Shown here piece by piece: positions 44,589-53,925 of a DNA stretch of 64,000 nucleotides. This stretch comes from JAAYAN01 sp964437215. GTDB lineage: Bacteria > Bacteroidota > Ignavibacteria > Ignavibacteriales > Melioribacteraceae. The position numbers were made by a program, and so were the translations under genes. The stretch lies in assembly GCA_964437215.1 (NCBI GenBank), contig CAYTFZ010000003.1:17207-81206 (forward strand), given 5' to 3'. The notes beneath the pieces were generated by a model. The model was not told the origin of the DNA. It was given only the letters and a program-made list of their open reading frames with translations, and made no database searches. Each line of letters opens with the position of its first letter. Position 1 is the stretch's first letter.

Positions 44589-47048
44589 TTATACACTCAA
44601 ATAATTTAATGTTCTTAAAATATCGGCGTAAACACCGAATGCGGTAATTTCTGCCCCAGCCCCTGGTCCCATAATTACAAGGGGCAGTTCCTTGTAATTT
44701 GCCGTTGTAAAAGCAACAATATTATTGCTTGAAGTTAGATTTGCGAACGGATGAGTCGGGTCAATTTCCTGAATTCCCACCTTTGCCTTTCCGTTTTGGA
44801 ATACAGCTGCATAGGTAAGCAGTTTGCCTTTTTCGGATGCTTTCTTTTTAAGTTCCAAAAAGTATGCGTCAAATTCCCCAATTCTATTTAGGAATTCATC
44901 TCCGGTTTCTAACTTTTTAAGAGGTTCGGGAATTAAACTTTCAACTTCAACATCACTCATTTCAATTTCGTAACCCGATTCTCTTGCAAGTAACAATATT
45001 TTACGGGCAAAATCTAATCCATTTAAATCATTTCTAGGATCAGGCTCTGTATAACCCTTTGCTTTAGCTTCTTTTACAATTTCACTAAACACATCGCGCG
45101 AACGGAATTGATTAAAAATAAAGCTTAATGTTCCGGAAAGGATTCCTTCAATTTTTACTATTTTATCTCCAGATGCTCTGAGATCTGCTATAGTGCCTAC
45201 AAGCGGCAAGGCTGCTCCAACATTTGTGCTGTATCGGAACTGCACATTGAATTTTTTAGCAGTCTGCTTTAAAAGATTATATTTCTCATATTTACTGGAA
45301 TTAGCAATTTTATTTGGAGTAACAACTGAAATATTCGATTCGAAAATATCTTTATATCTTTCAGTTAAAGGTTCGCTTGCAGTGCAGTCCACAAAAACAG
45401 AGTTAGGCAGATTAAATTCTTTCATCCGGCTGATAAATACATCAAGCGAAACAGGCTCGCATTCCTTATTTAATATTTTCTCAGGATCTGACAGATTTAA
45501 ACCGTTTACATCAAATTTCATATAATTAATGTCTGCTATCCCTACAACCTTGATTCTGGAATCGAGCGATTTCTGTAAATCTTCGCCATTCTTATCAATA
45601 TGGCGTAATAAAGAAGAACCGATTAATCCTCTTCCAACAAGGAAAATATTTGCTGTTTTTTTATTTGAAAGGAAAACTGAATTATGCAAAACATTTAATG
45701 CCTTCTTAAGCTGAGTATTTTTTATAACCAACGAAATATTTAATTCTGAAGATCCTTGAGCAATAGCGTGAATGTTAATTCCGTTTTTCCCAAGACTTTG
45801 AAATACTTTACCAGCAATGCCGGGAGTGTTTTTCATATCTTCACCGACAACTGCAATTATTGAGAGATCGGTATCGAGAGCAACTTTATTAATCTTTCCT
45901 TCTAGTATTTCATACTTAAATTCTTCCTTAATAGCATTTTTAGCATCTATGGCATTATTAGGCATAACTGCTACGCAAATGCTGTGTTCGGAAGAAGCCT
46001 GAGTAATAAGAATAATATTTATTTTTTTCTTAGCCAGCGAGCTGAATATCCGCGATGAAACACCTGCTACACCAATCATTCCCCCGCCTTGAATTCTTAC
46101 CAAAGTAATATTATCTATAGAAGAAATTCCTTTTACGTTAAACGCAACCAAACTTTCTCTTTCAATTATAATAGTTCCCTTGAACGACGGGTTAAATGTA
46201 TTGCGTATTCTTATTTTTATTTTCTTTTTTAAAGCAGGAAGCATTGTCGGCGGATGGATTACCTTTGCTCCGAAATGCGAAAGCTCCATTGCTTCTTCGT
46301 AGGTTACAGCTTTTAGAGGAAATGCATCAACAACTTTTCTCGGATCGGCTGTAAGAATTCCGTTTACATCTGTCCATATTTCAATTTCTTTTGCATTAAG
46401 AGCTGCACCAAAAATTGCTGCTGAATAATCCGACCCGCCTCTTCCTAAAGTAGTAGTTTCTCCGTCATCAGTAGAGCTTATAAATCCTGTAATTATCTGA
46501 GTAGATTGATGTTCTTTAAAATATTCAACAATATTTCTGTTGGTTTTATCAAAATCAACGCGCGCGCTTCCGAAAGTATCGTCAGTTTTAACAAGACTAC
46601 GGCTGTCAAGAAATTCACAATCAGTACCCCGGTGTTTCATTGTCTCGCTGATAATAAAGCAAGATAATCTTTCACCGAAACTTACAACATAATCAAGAGT
46701 ACGGTCTGTTAATTCTCTAATAAGATAAACACCGTGAAGAATATTTTTCAACTCTTCAAAATATTTAATTACGTTTTCGGCAACTTGTTTATTGTATTTT
46801 TGCGGGATAAGTTCATTTAAAGTGTCGATATGCTTGTTTTTAAGCATATCAAGATTATATAAATATGTGTTGTCTTTTTTAACAGCTAAATTTGCTACGT
46901 TTATTAAAGAATCCGTAACAGTCTGAAAAGCCGAAAATACAACTCCGATCTTTTCGCCCTTTTTTAAATATTCATCAAGAATATTTATAACGCCATTGAT
47001 TCTTTCGGCATTGCCAACTGAAGAACCGCCAAATTTTAATATCAGCAT
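44589..47048 (-). CDS. thrA: Bifunctional aspartokinase / homoserine dehydrogenase
   Basis: The 819-residue fusion catalyses the first and third steps of threonine synthesis. The N-terminal kinase domain has K-F-G-G-S-S-V-G and G-R-G-G-S-D-Y-S-A-A, two ACT domains lie near 310-460 (feedback site), and the dehydrogenase has V-G-R-G-L-I-G-S-S-L and the catalytic region A-D-P-R-N-D-L-N-G-L-D-F-A-R-K. First gene of thrA-asd-thrB-thrC. I looked for a leader peptide or attenuator in the 150 bp upstream and saw none. Confidence 0.96.
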   Translation of the reverse strand: MLILKFGGSSVGNAERINGVINILDEYLKKGEKIGVVFSAFQTVTDSLINVANLAVKKDNTYLYNLDMLKNKHIDTLNELIPQKYNKQVAENVIKYFEELKNILHGVYLIRELTDRTLDYVVSFGERLSCFIISETMKHRGTDCEFLDSRSLVKTDDTFGSARVDFDKTNRNIVEYFKEHQSTQIITGFISSTDDGETTTLGRGGSDYSAAIFGAALNAKEIEIWTDVNGILTADPRKVVDAFPLKAVTYEEAMELSHFGAKVIHPPTMLPALKKKIKIRIRNTFNPSFKGTIIIERESLVAFNVKGISSIDNITLVRIQGGGMIGVAGVSSRIFSSLAKKKINIILITQASSEHSICVAVMPNNAIDAKNAIKEEFKYEILEGKINKVALDTDLSIIAVVGEDMKNTPGIAGKVFQSLGKNGINIHAIAQGSSELNISLVIKNTQLKKALNVLHNSVFLSNKKTANIFLVGRGLIGSSLLRHIDKNGEDLQKSLDSRIKVVGIADINYMKFDVNGLNLSDPEKILNKECEPVSLDVFISRMKEFNLPNSVFVDCTASEPLTERYKDIFESNISVVTPNKIANSSKYEKYNLLKQTAKKFNVQFRYSTNVGAALPLVGTIADLRASGDKIVKIEGILSGTLSFIFNQFRSRDVFSEIVKEAKAKGYTEPDPRNDLNGLDFARKILLLARESGYEIEMSDVEVESLIPEPLKKLETGDEFLNRIGEFDAYFLELKKKASEKGKLLTYAAVFQNGKAKVGIQEIDPTHPFANLTSSNNIVAFTTANYKELPLVIMGPGAGAEITAFGVYADILRTLNYLSV

Positions 47049-47149
47049 ATTAATCCATTGTTAATTATTCCTAATGCAATTATAATACAATAAAAACATT
47101 AAAACAAGTGTCAAAGTAAATAAAATATAAATAATTATTATAAATGGAT

Positions 47150-47177
47150 AATGTTGTATTATTATAATAATAACATT
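47150..47177. other. A+T-rich near-palindrome between the phosphatase gene and thrA
   Basis: AATGTT-GT-ATTATT pairs with AATAATAACATT apart from a 2-nt bulge. It lies in the 150-bp spacer upstream of thrA and could be a weak terminator for the preceding gene or a regulator site. The pairing is all A-T rich, so chance is possible. Confidence 0.3.
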
Positions 47178-47198
47178 TTGTTTAAGCAATATACGAAA

Positions 47199-48440
47199 TT
47201 AATCAGCATCATTTCTTTTAATTACGACAATGGTTTTATCATCCTGATACTGGCTGTTTTTTGTGGAAAATATCAATACATCTTCAAGTATTCGCAAAGC
47301 CAATTCTTTAGGAGAAAGTGAATTATTCTTCTTAATAAATTCTAATAAACGTTCTTCCTGATAGAAATCGTAATGTTCATTTGCTGCTTCAACAATACCG
47401 TCGGAATATATTACAATTAAATCGCCTTTCCCAATAAGGTGACTTGCTGTTTCGTAGTGCGCATTAGGCGTTGGTCCAAGCAGAGGACCTGTAACTTCCA
47501 AAAAACCGGTTTTATTTTTTTCGCGCGAGTAATATACAGGCGGATTATGTCCTGCATTAGCATAAAGGAACAATCCCCTTTTATCGTTTGATAGCTCTCC
47601 GTAAAACAATGAAACGAATTTATCGTCGCTGAAAATTTTATTTACAAGCTTGTTTAATCTGTACATAAACGGCGATATTTTTAGTTGAAATGTAGAAGCC
47701 ATTCTTAATGCGCCAGAAATATACATAGCTTCTGCTGCAGCGCTTATGCCTTTAGAAGCAGCATCTCCTACGGCAATACCGACTCTTTCTTCATCGTTCC
47801 CAACGCGTACATAATCAAAAAAATCGCCGCCAATAATATTTGCCGGAAGTGTTACACCGAACATTTCATATTGGTGGAATTTATATTCATGTTCCGGAAG
47901 TATACTGCGCTGCAGTTGTTTTGCTTTATCTAAATCTTCAATTAAATCTTTTTGCCGGATACTGAGATGCCTTTCCTTTAAACGCGAAGTAAGAACAGCA
48001 GCAATAATATTAAGTGTATATCTTAAATCATCTGTAATATTTTTACAATTTACTGCTAATAAATACTGATAGTATCTTTTCCCATCAATTTTTGCTTTAT
48101 CGCCGATTCCTGTTGCTGAGTATTTGAATATACCTTTTTTTCTCAATGTCTCATCTGTTTCATCAGTAAGCACAGTTCTTTCATCGGCAATTTTCTCAAA
48201 GACAGAATAATCTTTTATTTTGATTGAAAATTTACTGTCAATTTTTTTTGTATTTCCCATTTGAAATAATAGTTTGTAACTTGCTGATTCTATATCAAGA
48301 ATCCAAATCCGTGCTCCGTCTACTTCAAACTGCGAGTTATTTATAATTTGCATTACAGCTTCCTCAAGCAATTCCTGGTCCGAATCGAAATGTTTTGATG
48401 TTACTGTTTCAAGCAACCGGTAAGTTTTCTTTTGGTTCAT
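47199..48440 (-). CDS. PP2C-type (RsbU/SpoIIE) phosphatase with GAF-like sensor
   Basis: 413 residues. Residues 1-165 look like a GAF domain; a coiled linker (R-Q-K-D-L-I-E-D-L-D-K-A-K-Q-L-Q) leads to a SpoIIE phosphatase domain with G-G-D-F-F-D-Y, G-D-A-A-S-K-G-I-S-A-A, N-A-G-H-N-P-P and Y-S-D-G-I-V-E-A. These hold the metal-binding Asp residues. Such proteins act in partner-switching by dephosphorylating anti-anti-sigma factors. No STAS or RsbW gene is adjacent; the GHKL protein at 25383 is a possible but unproven partner. Confidence 0.85.
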   Translation of the reverse strand: MNQKKTYRLLETVTSKHFDSDQELLEEAVMQIINNSQFEVDGARIWILDIESASYKLLFQMGNTKKIDSKFSIKIKDYSVFEKIADERTVLTDETDETLRKKGIFKYSATGIGDKAKIDGKRYYQYLLAVNCKNITDDLRYTLNIIAAVLTSRLKERHLSIRQKDLIEDLDKAKQLQRSILPEHEYKFHQYEMFGVTLPANIIGGDFFDYVRVGNDEERVGIAVGDAASKGISAAAEAMYISGALRMASTFQLKISPFMYRLNKLVNKIFSDDKFVSLFYGELSNDKRGLFLYANAGHNPPVYYSREKNKTGFLEVTGPLLGPTPNAHYETASHLIGKGDLIVIYSDGIVEAANEHYDFYQEERLLEFIKKNNSLSPKELALRILEDVLIFSTKNSQYQDDKTIVVIKRNDAD

Positions 48441-48452
48441 ATAATTAACTTT

Positions 48453-49718
48453 TTATTCTGAATAAAATTTAATAATATTTTTAATTGCAATAATGCTTGG
48501 CAGATTAAAATACTCAGCTTTAAGTTCTTTCATAATGCTGTTATAAGTAGGACGATATACTCCTTTAGAAACATAACCGCCTCCTTCGAATACACCTAAT
48601 TTATCAAAATATTTATCATCTGCCGGAGTTGGCACAGGAACACATTTCTCAATAGAATTTTCCCATTTTATTGAAAAATCTGTAAGCGTTGTAATGTTTG
48701 GTTGCCAAGGTTCAATTCCCGGTTTAAAAAATTCTTCGTAAGAAACTTGGGAATCGTAATATTCATCGGCAAGACCTGCTAATCCGTGACCCAACTCGTG
48801 AATAAATACTTGTTTTGATCTTGGATTGCCGGCAGCCAGTACGCTGTAAAAATTATAGATTGCCCCGCCTCCGTATTTATCGGTATTTACAATAACATAT
48901 ATATTATCGTATGGTACACAGGATGCTAAATTGCGCACTTTATGGAAGTTTTCAGTCATTAAATATCTTTCGCTGTTAAAAGTATAATAAGTAAAGTCCA
49001 TTAATGTTTCTTTCCATACAGAATCTTTTGGAATATCAGCTCCAGTATCTTTTGAATATGCCTTAACTGCCCATATATTTATTTTATCGGATAATTCCTT
49101 AAAAGGCTCAAAATCTAAAAGATATTCTACAAGGGGTTCGGAATCTTTTATGAATTTATCAATTTCGGTTTCTGTATACCCTTCAGGCAAAAAAACAATA
49201 TCGTATTTTTCGGAATAATCTCCCGAATAATGAAGTTTAACTATTTCGCACTTTTCATTCCGAGATTTTTCAATAAAATAATCGTAAGGATTAATCTTAT
49301 GTTTAAATACGCTGAAAAAGTTATTAAGGGAATCTCGTTCATAAATATCCAGATAACAGCTTTTTTTAGGGTAAGGAAATACTAATGATTCCCTCATAGC
49401 TTTTGATATTTTTCCTGCTTCGGTTGTTGTCTGCCATTCATAAAATAGTGTTGAATAGCCGCGAGAATAAATAATTTTATTTGATGCTGAATCTGTAATA
49501 GTGAAAAAATAATCCCCGAATCCTGTTTCATCAATAAGGTTTTTTCTGCTTCCGCTCCAAAACTCTTCTTCAATCATTTTATCGAAAAAATAAAGCGAAC
49601 TTTGTTTATTGCCGCAATGCAGATAATCAAATCTTAATGTTTTAGATTTAAAATAATCTTCAAAGTTATTCTGGCATAGCAAGAAAGAAGTGAACAACGC
49701 ATAAATAAATAATTTCAT
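48453..49718 (-). CDS. Secreted M64-family metallopeptidase
   Basis: 421 residues with a signal peptide (MKLFIYALFTSFLLCQ). An N-terminal beta domain and a C-terminal zinc-peptidase domain with H-E-L-G-H-G-L-A-G-L-A-D-E-Y match peptidase M64 (IgA-peptidase family). The preceding I-V-F-L-P-E-G-Y-T-x-x-E and G-G-G-A-I-Y-N-F-Y are typical too. Despite the family name, general degradation of environmental protein is more likely than IgA cleavage here. Confidence 0.88.
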   Translation of the reverse strand: MKLFIYALFTSFLLCQNNFEDYFKSKTLRFDYLHCGNKQSSLYFFDKMIEEEFWSGSRKNLIDETGFGDYFFTITDSASNKIIYSRGYSTLFYEWQTTTEAGKISKAMRESLVFPYPKKSCYLDIYERDSLNNFFSVFKHKINPYDYFIEKSRNEKCEIVKLHYSGDYSEKYDIVFLPEGYTETEIDKFIKDSEPLVEYLLDFEPFKELSDKINIWAVKAYSKDTGADIPKDSVWKETLMDFTYYTFNSERYLMTENFHKVRNLASCVPYDNIYVIVNTDKYGGGAIYNFYSVLAAGNPRSKQVFIHELGHGLAGLADEYYDSQVSYEEFFKPGIEPWQPNITTLTDFSIKWENSIEKCVPVPTPADDKYFDKLGVFEGGGYVSKGVYRPTYNSIMKELKAEYFNLPSIIAIKNIIKFYSE

Positions 49719-49840
49719 AAATTATCCGTAAAATAAAAATGTACTATTCTATAAGATTCATCTTAAAAATAAAAAGTTAAATATAGTATAGTACTTATTG
49801 AATTTGCAACAAGAAATGATATTTTAATTCACATCCATTT

Positions 49841-51031
49841 TTAGATGATTTTTCCTGGAAGAGATGAAATTGAAGCAATCAATTGTTCGGCATTCTCGGT
49901 CTGTTCCGAAATTTCCAAATTTACAACAGAGATGTATTTAGATATTATTTCTAAATAATCCGAATCTTTTTCGGGCAGATTGTTTTTAATTTCAGAAATT
50001 GTCTTTTTAATTTTTTCTTCGGCTGAACGTCCAAATAAAATAAATATTCTATTTTCTAAAACGCACATTTTGTTCTTTTTTTCAATTATTGCGGAAATAC
50101 TGTTGCGCAATTGGTTTACCGTAATTATTCCGCTAATCTGAGCTACAGGATCAAGAATAATAGAAACTAAATTAAATTTTTGCCCGGTGCTTTTAAACAT
50201 TGCAATCTGATTATTAAGTAGAAGCATGAAATCGGGATAATTATATTCGTTGCTTAGAACAATTGAATCATCCGATTTAGAGGGTGAATCCTTAATACTT
50301 TTTTTAGTATCATCAGTTTTTGAATCAGAAATTGTTACAAGTCCTTTGTACGCTTCTATAAAATATTCTTCAGTAAATTCTCCCTGAGTATGACCAACAT
50401 TCGGCGTTATTTTTATTAGCCCTTTCGATTTTAGATTTTTTCTCCCAGTATTTGTATCGAGCATAATTTTCCCGGTTACGCATTGAGAAAGTACATTAAT
50501 GATGTTTTCGGATCTTTCATCAGCCGGTTCTCCTACAACGAAAAGGCTTGTTATATCTTTATCTTCAATAGTCTCTATTGTTGAAAGAAATGAATTATGA
50601 AGATAATCGAGATTCTTAAAATCAATATAGGGTGTAATTTCATCAAAAATAAATCTTTTAGGCTTATATTGATTTGTCACCGAAATAATATCATTTAAGT
50701 ACTCTTTAAAAATATCATCTTGGTTGGAAGAATTATAAGCGTCGTTTGGCAAAGCAACTTTTACAACAATAATAAGGTTACGATCCATATAAGATTGAAT
50801 ATCAAAATTGATCGATGAAGCTTGAATCATTAAATCTTTTGGGCGCATTGTAGTGAAAAACAAAACAACTTCTGATGCCTGAACAGCTTCTGCTGCAATC
50901 TGCAAGGCAAGCAATGTTCTACCAGACTTCTTTGGTCCTATTAAAAGATAAGAGCCTCCTGTATAAAATCCGCCCCATTTTTTATCGATAAACTGAAAAC
51001 CCGAATTTATTAACTTCACACCTTTCAACAT
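49841..51031 (-). CDS. RecA/KaiC-like ATPase fused to a degenerate GGDEF-like domain
   Basis: 396 residues. Residues 1-235 resemble KaiC/RadA ATPases (GGFYTGGSYLLIGPKKSGRT). The P-loop at 32-39 has Arg38 where Lys is expected; Walker B is F-I-F-D130-E131. After a Ser/Asp/Lys-rich linker (about 236-262), residues 265-392 follow the pattern of a diguanylate-cyclase fold (F-N-L-V-S-I-I-L-D, then E-N-R-I-F-I-L-F, then A-E-Q-L-I-A-S-I), but the GGDEF residues are missing. It may bind rather than make a nucleotide. The domain call on the C-terminal part is my inference. Confidence 0.55.
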   Translation of the reverse strand: MLKGVKLINSGFQFIDKKWGGFYTGGSYLLIGPKKSGRTLLALQIAAEAVQASEVVLFFTTMRPKDLMIQASSINFDIQSYMDRNLIIVVKVALPNDAYNSSNQDDIFKEYLNDIISVTNQYKPKRFIFDEITPYIDFKNLDYLHNSFLSTIETIEDKDITSLFVVGEPADERSENIINVLSQCVTGKIMLDTNTGRKNLKSKGLIKITPNVGHTQGEFTEEYFIEAYKGLVTISDSKTDDTKKSIKDSPSKSDDSIVLSNEYNYPDFMLLLNNQIAMFKSTGQKFNLVSIILDPVAQISGIITVNQLRNSISAIIEKKNKMCVLENRIFILFGRSAEEKIKKTISEIKNNLPEKDSDYLEIISKYISVVNLEISEQTENAEQLIASISSLPGKII

Positions 51032-51165
51032 CCAATCACCATTTTTTTATCGCACTTAACAAAATATATACCACAAAGAAATTTACTTATAATTTGATAT
51101 TTATCACATTAGAAATTAACTCCTTTATCCAAGAATGAGAAAAAATATCGAATTGATTCATAAAA

Positions 51166-52794
51166 CTAATCGTATAAACCAAAAATAAAAATTGCTGTTG
51201 CATTTGCAGAAATTGTCGGTTCATTTGTAATGTAATCTTCGGTTTTATCGTAGTATAAAATTTCGCTTGTCTGAAACTTACTGAAACAGTCGGCTGTATC
51301 GGAAGGTATTTTATACTGTTCGTGAATTGTTCTTTGAACAGGTCCGGCTGCAAAACCTCCAGCGAGATTTTTCTTCTTCAAAAATGAAATTTGATGATGT
51401 AGGTTCTTCGAATATTCACTTCCAAATCCCGTAAAAAAGCTTACCCCCCAAGGATTTCTTCCTAATAAATAATCTTTTTGAATTGAGGCAAGAGAATCAT
51501 ATTCACTTGAACCAGTTATCTTTTTATACAGGATATTTTGAAGTACAATCCCTGCCAAAGTAAGATTTGTTCCCCAGATATGCTTTACGCCTTCTCCGAA
51601 AATATTAGTTTTTCTTGTTGTATTAAAAGCTTCAAGATTATTTTTTATATAGGATACATAATTTTTATTGTACTTAGCAATTTTATAATGCGCAAGCGAA
51701 TTGATATTTCCCCAGCCCCACCAGTAATCGGATTTTGCTGAATCGGCAAACATCAGAGCATCATTTAAATATTTGTTATTGTTTGTAGTTATGTACAATT
51801 CAACAGCCCCCAAAGCCATTTTCCCGGTATAAGTATTATCAAGATACATACCTGAACCGCTGGAATCGATATTCGGAACATTATTAAAATTACTATAATA
51901 TTTTTCTGCAGACTTTAAACATTCATCGGCAAATTCGGGATACTTAACATCTTCTCTCCAGATTCGCGAAGCAAGGGACATAACGGCGCAATAAATTCCT
52001 GTTAGATTTTTTCCTGCCCCTATAAATGCAGGACGGTTATTTAATAAAATATCATCTTCCGGCAAGCGCCAGCCTACTTCGTGATCCTGCAATGTTTGAA
52101 CTTGTGTTATAAATTTATCTTCGTACTCGCATCTTTTTAGCCAGTCCAAACCGACTTTTGCTTCTTCAAGAATATCAGGTACCCAGTTTTTATTTTTATC
52201 GTAGCTGAATTTCTCTTTATCAAATTCGTAAGCAAAAAGTAAAAGATATGTTGAATACGCAGTTGTATTAAAGAATTTAACATAATCACCAGCATCGTGC
52301 CATCCGCCTGTAACATCTTTGTGAATATTCAAAGTATCATTAGCAAAAATAAGAGATGTAGCATCGTAAATATGACAGACATCATGCTGTAAGGGATTTG
52401 TATAACCGCAGCGCTGAATCTTAAAAAATTGCAGAAGCGAATCTGCTAAATTTTTATATAAATTATCACGCACTTCAAATTTATCCGATTCAATTCCACC
52501 AACAGATATTTTGTATTCGCCCGGTTCGGTCAATTCTGAAAACCAAATTTCGTAGCTGAAAAGAAAATTTCCGTACTTCCCTTTTGAACTTGGAATAAGT
52601 CCGCTTATTATTTGCTCTGAATTCTGTAAAATAATAAATTTTTCACCTTTAAGCTCAACATTGGAAATAATTATTACAGATTTTAACTCTGACGGATAAA
52701 ATCCGATTTGATTAAATCTGAAATAGATTTCGGAACCAGAACAAGATGGAAACTGCGTAAAAAACAGAAATATCGAAAAAAAGACTCTTTTAAT
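51166..52794 (-). CDS. GH9 glycoside hydrolase with CelD-type Ig domain, ATT start likely
   Basis: The catalytic domain is GH9: G-G-W-H-D-A-G-D-Y carries the catalytic Asp pair, G-R-N-P-W-G-V-S-F and a C-terminal N-E-P-T-I-S-A-N-A supply the rest. Upstream of the first standard start (TTG 52533) the frame continues with a CelD-type Ig domain (FNQIGFYPSELK) and a signal peptide, KRVFFSIFLFFTQFPSC, probably of a lipoprotein. Before that comes an in-frame stop, with no ATG/GTG/TTG. ATT at 52794-52792, 7 nt after an AAGGG, is the best start (542 residues). The substrate is a beta-glucan, probably cellulose or a related polymer. Confidence 0.82.
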   Translation of the reverse strand: MKRVFFSIFLFFTQFPSCSGSEIYFRFNQIGFYPSELKSVIIISNVELKGEKFIILQNSEQIISGLIPSSKGKYGNFLFSYEIWFSELTEPGEYKISVGGIESDKFEVRDNLYKNLADSLLQFFKIQRCGYTNPLQHDVCHIYDATSLIFANDTLNIHKDVTGGWHDAGDYVKFFNTTAYSTYLLLFAYEFDKEKFSYDKNKNWVPDILEEAKVGLDWLKRCEYEDKFITQVQTLQDHEVGWRLPEDDILLNNRPAFIGAGKNLTGIYCAVMSLASRIWREDVKYPEFADECLKSAEKYYSNFNNVPNIDSSGSGMYLDNTYTGKMALGAVELYITTNNNKYLNDALMFADSAKSDYWWGWGNINSLAHYKIAKYNKNYVSYIKNNLEAFNTTRKTNIFGEGVKHIWGTNLTLAGIVLQNILYKKITGSSEYDSLASIQKDYLLGRNPWGVSFFTGFGSEYSKNLHHQISFLKKKNLAGGFAAGPVQRTIHEQYKIPSDTADCFSKFQTSEILYYDKTEDYITNEPTISANATAIFIFGLYD

Positions 52795-52851
52795 ACTGCT
52801 ACCCTTAGATTTATTTTCTTTACAAGATTTTCGTTTTAAAACAATATTAAT

Positions 52852-53919
52852 TTAATCAAACAGTTTTTTAAATACCAAATGATATTTGTTGTTAATATTT
52901 CTAATTCCAACTCCTGGATAATCTGAAACGCTTATTTTCCCGTCCTGTATTCTAGAACCTTCAAAAGGATCTTTTTTTATTAGCAGATTTCCATCGAGAT
53001 CGGCATAATCCGCCAGAGGAATTATCTGGCTTGCTGCCGAAATTCCGCAGGAAGTTTCTGTCATACATCCAAGCATAATCTGCATTCCGGATTCTTTAGC
53101 AAGTTTAATGATTTTTTCTGACTGCCTTATTCCGCCGAATTTCATAAGCTTTACATTTATCCCGTTAAATGCATTCTTTACTAATTCAATATCTTCAATT
53201 CTTTTAATAGATTCATCAGCGAAAATCGGCAGAGGACTTTTTTGCTTTAGCCATTCCGTTTCTTTAATCATACTTACCGGGAAAGGTTGTTCAACAAGCA
53301 GCACATTGTTTTCTTTAAGCCAGCAAATCAGTTCAAGAGTCTTCTCTTTATCTTTCCAGCCTTGGTTAGCATCAACATAAAGAGGTCGTTCTGTATTCTT
53401 TCTGATTGTACTTATTATTTTTTTATCATCCGGTGTGCCGAGTTTTACTTTCAGGATTTCAAATTCGCTTGCCTCTTTAATTTTCTTTATTATCATTTCT
53501 TCAGAATCAATTCCGATTGTATATGATGATACCAAAGAATGTTTTAAATTGTAATTTTGATGTTTAGCCCAGCTTTTATTTTCCAGCTTGCCGAAAATAT
53601 CGTGCAAGGCAATATCCAAAGCCGCTTTAATTGAGCTGCAGCCTTCCGAAATAGAATTAATATAATTAAGATTATCATCAAGATTTGCAGGATGAGTCAG
53701 TTTAGATTGTTTAATTATTTGCAGAAAATTAAGTGAATCGGGAATACTTTCTCCTAAATATTGCGGCATCGATGCTTCGCCATAGCCGATTATTCCGTCA
53801 TAAGTTAAACGAAGAAGAATACAAGGAGTTGATTTTCGTGAAAATGAAGATACTGTAAACGTATGTTTTAAATCCAGATTGTATTCGCAATATTCAATTT
53901 GGAGTTTTTTTGAAGCCAT
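52852..53919 (-). CDS. Dipeptide epimerase (L-Ala-D/L-Glu type), enolase superfamily
   Basis: 355 residues of the muconate-lactonizing subgroup. The catalytic lysine pair region is I-L-K-V-K-L-G, the metal ligands are in Y-V-D-A-N-Q-G-W, L-V-E-Q-P-F and F-A-D-E-S, and the second lysine is in N-V-K-L-M-K-F-G-G. Such enzymes epimerise L-Ala-D-Glu during peptidoglycan recycling, though several accept other dipeptides. It lies 57 bp upstream of the GH9 start and 6 bp from the S8 protease stop. Confidence 0.85.
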   Translation of the reverse strand: MASKKLQIEYCEYNLDLKHTFTVSSFSRKSTPCILLRLTYDGIIGYGEASMPQYLGESIPDSLNFLQIIKQSKLTHPANLDDNLNYINSISEGCSSIKAALDIALHDIFGKLENKSWAKHQNYNLKHSLVSSYTIGIDSEEMIIKKIKEASEFEILKVKLGTPDDKKIISTIRKNTERPLYVDANQGWKDKEKTLELICWLKENNVLLVEQPFPVSMIKETEWLKQKSPLPIFADESIKRIEDIELVKNAFNGINVKLMKFGGIRQSEKIIKLAKESGMQIMLGCMTETSCGISAASQIIPLADYADLDGNLLIKKDPFEGSRIQDGKISVSDYPGVGIRNINNKYHLVFKKLFD

Positions 53920-53925
53920 TTGATA

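Noticed and set aside
47049..47198. thr attenuator with leader peptide
   Set aside because: No short frame rich in Thr/Ile codons and no GC-rich terminator pair in the spacer.
51087..51353. 88-codon minus-strand frame overlapping the end of the GH9 gene
   Set aside because: Overlaps the well-supported GH9 C-terminus in another frame and has no recognisable features.
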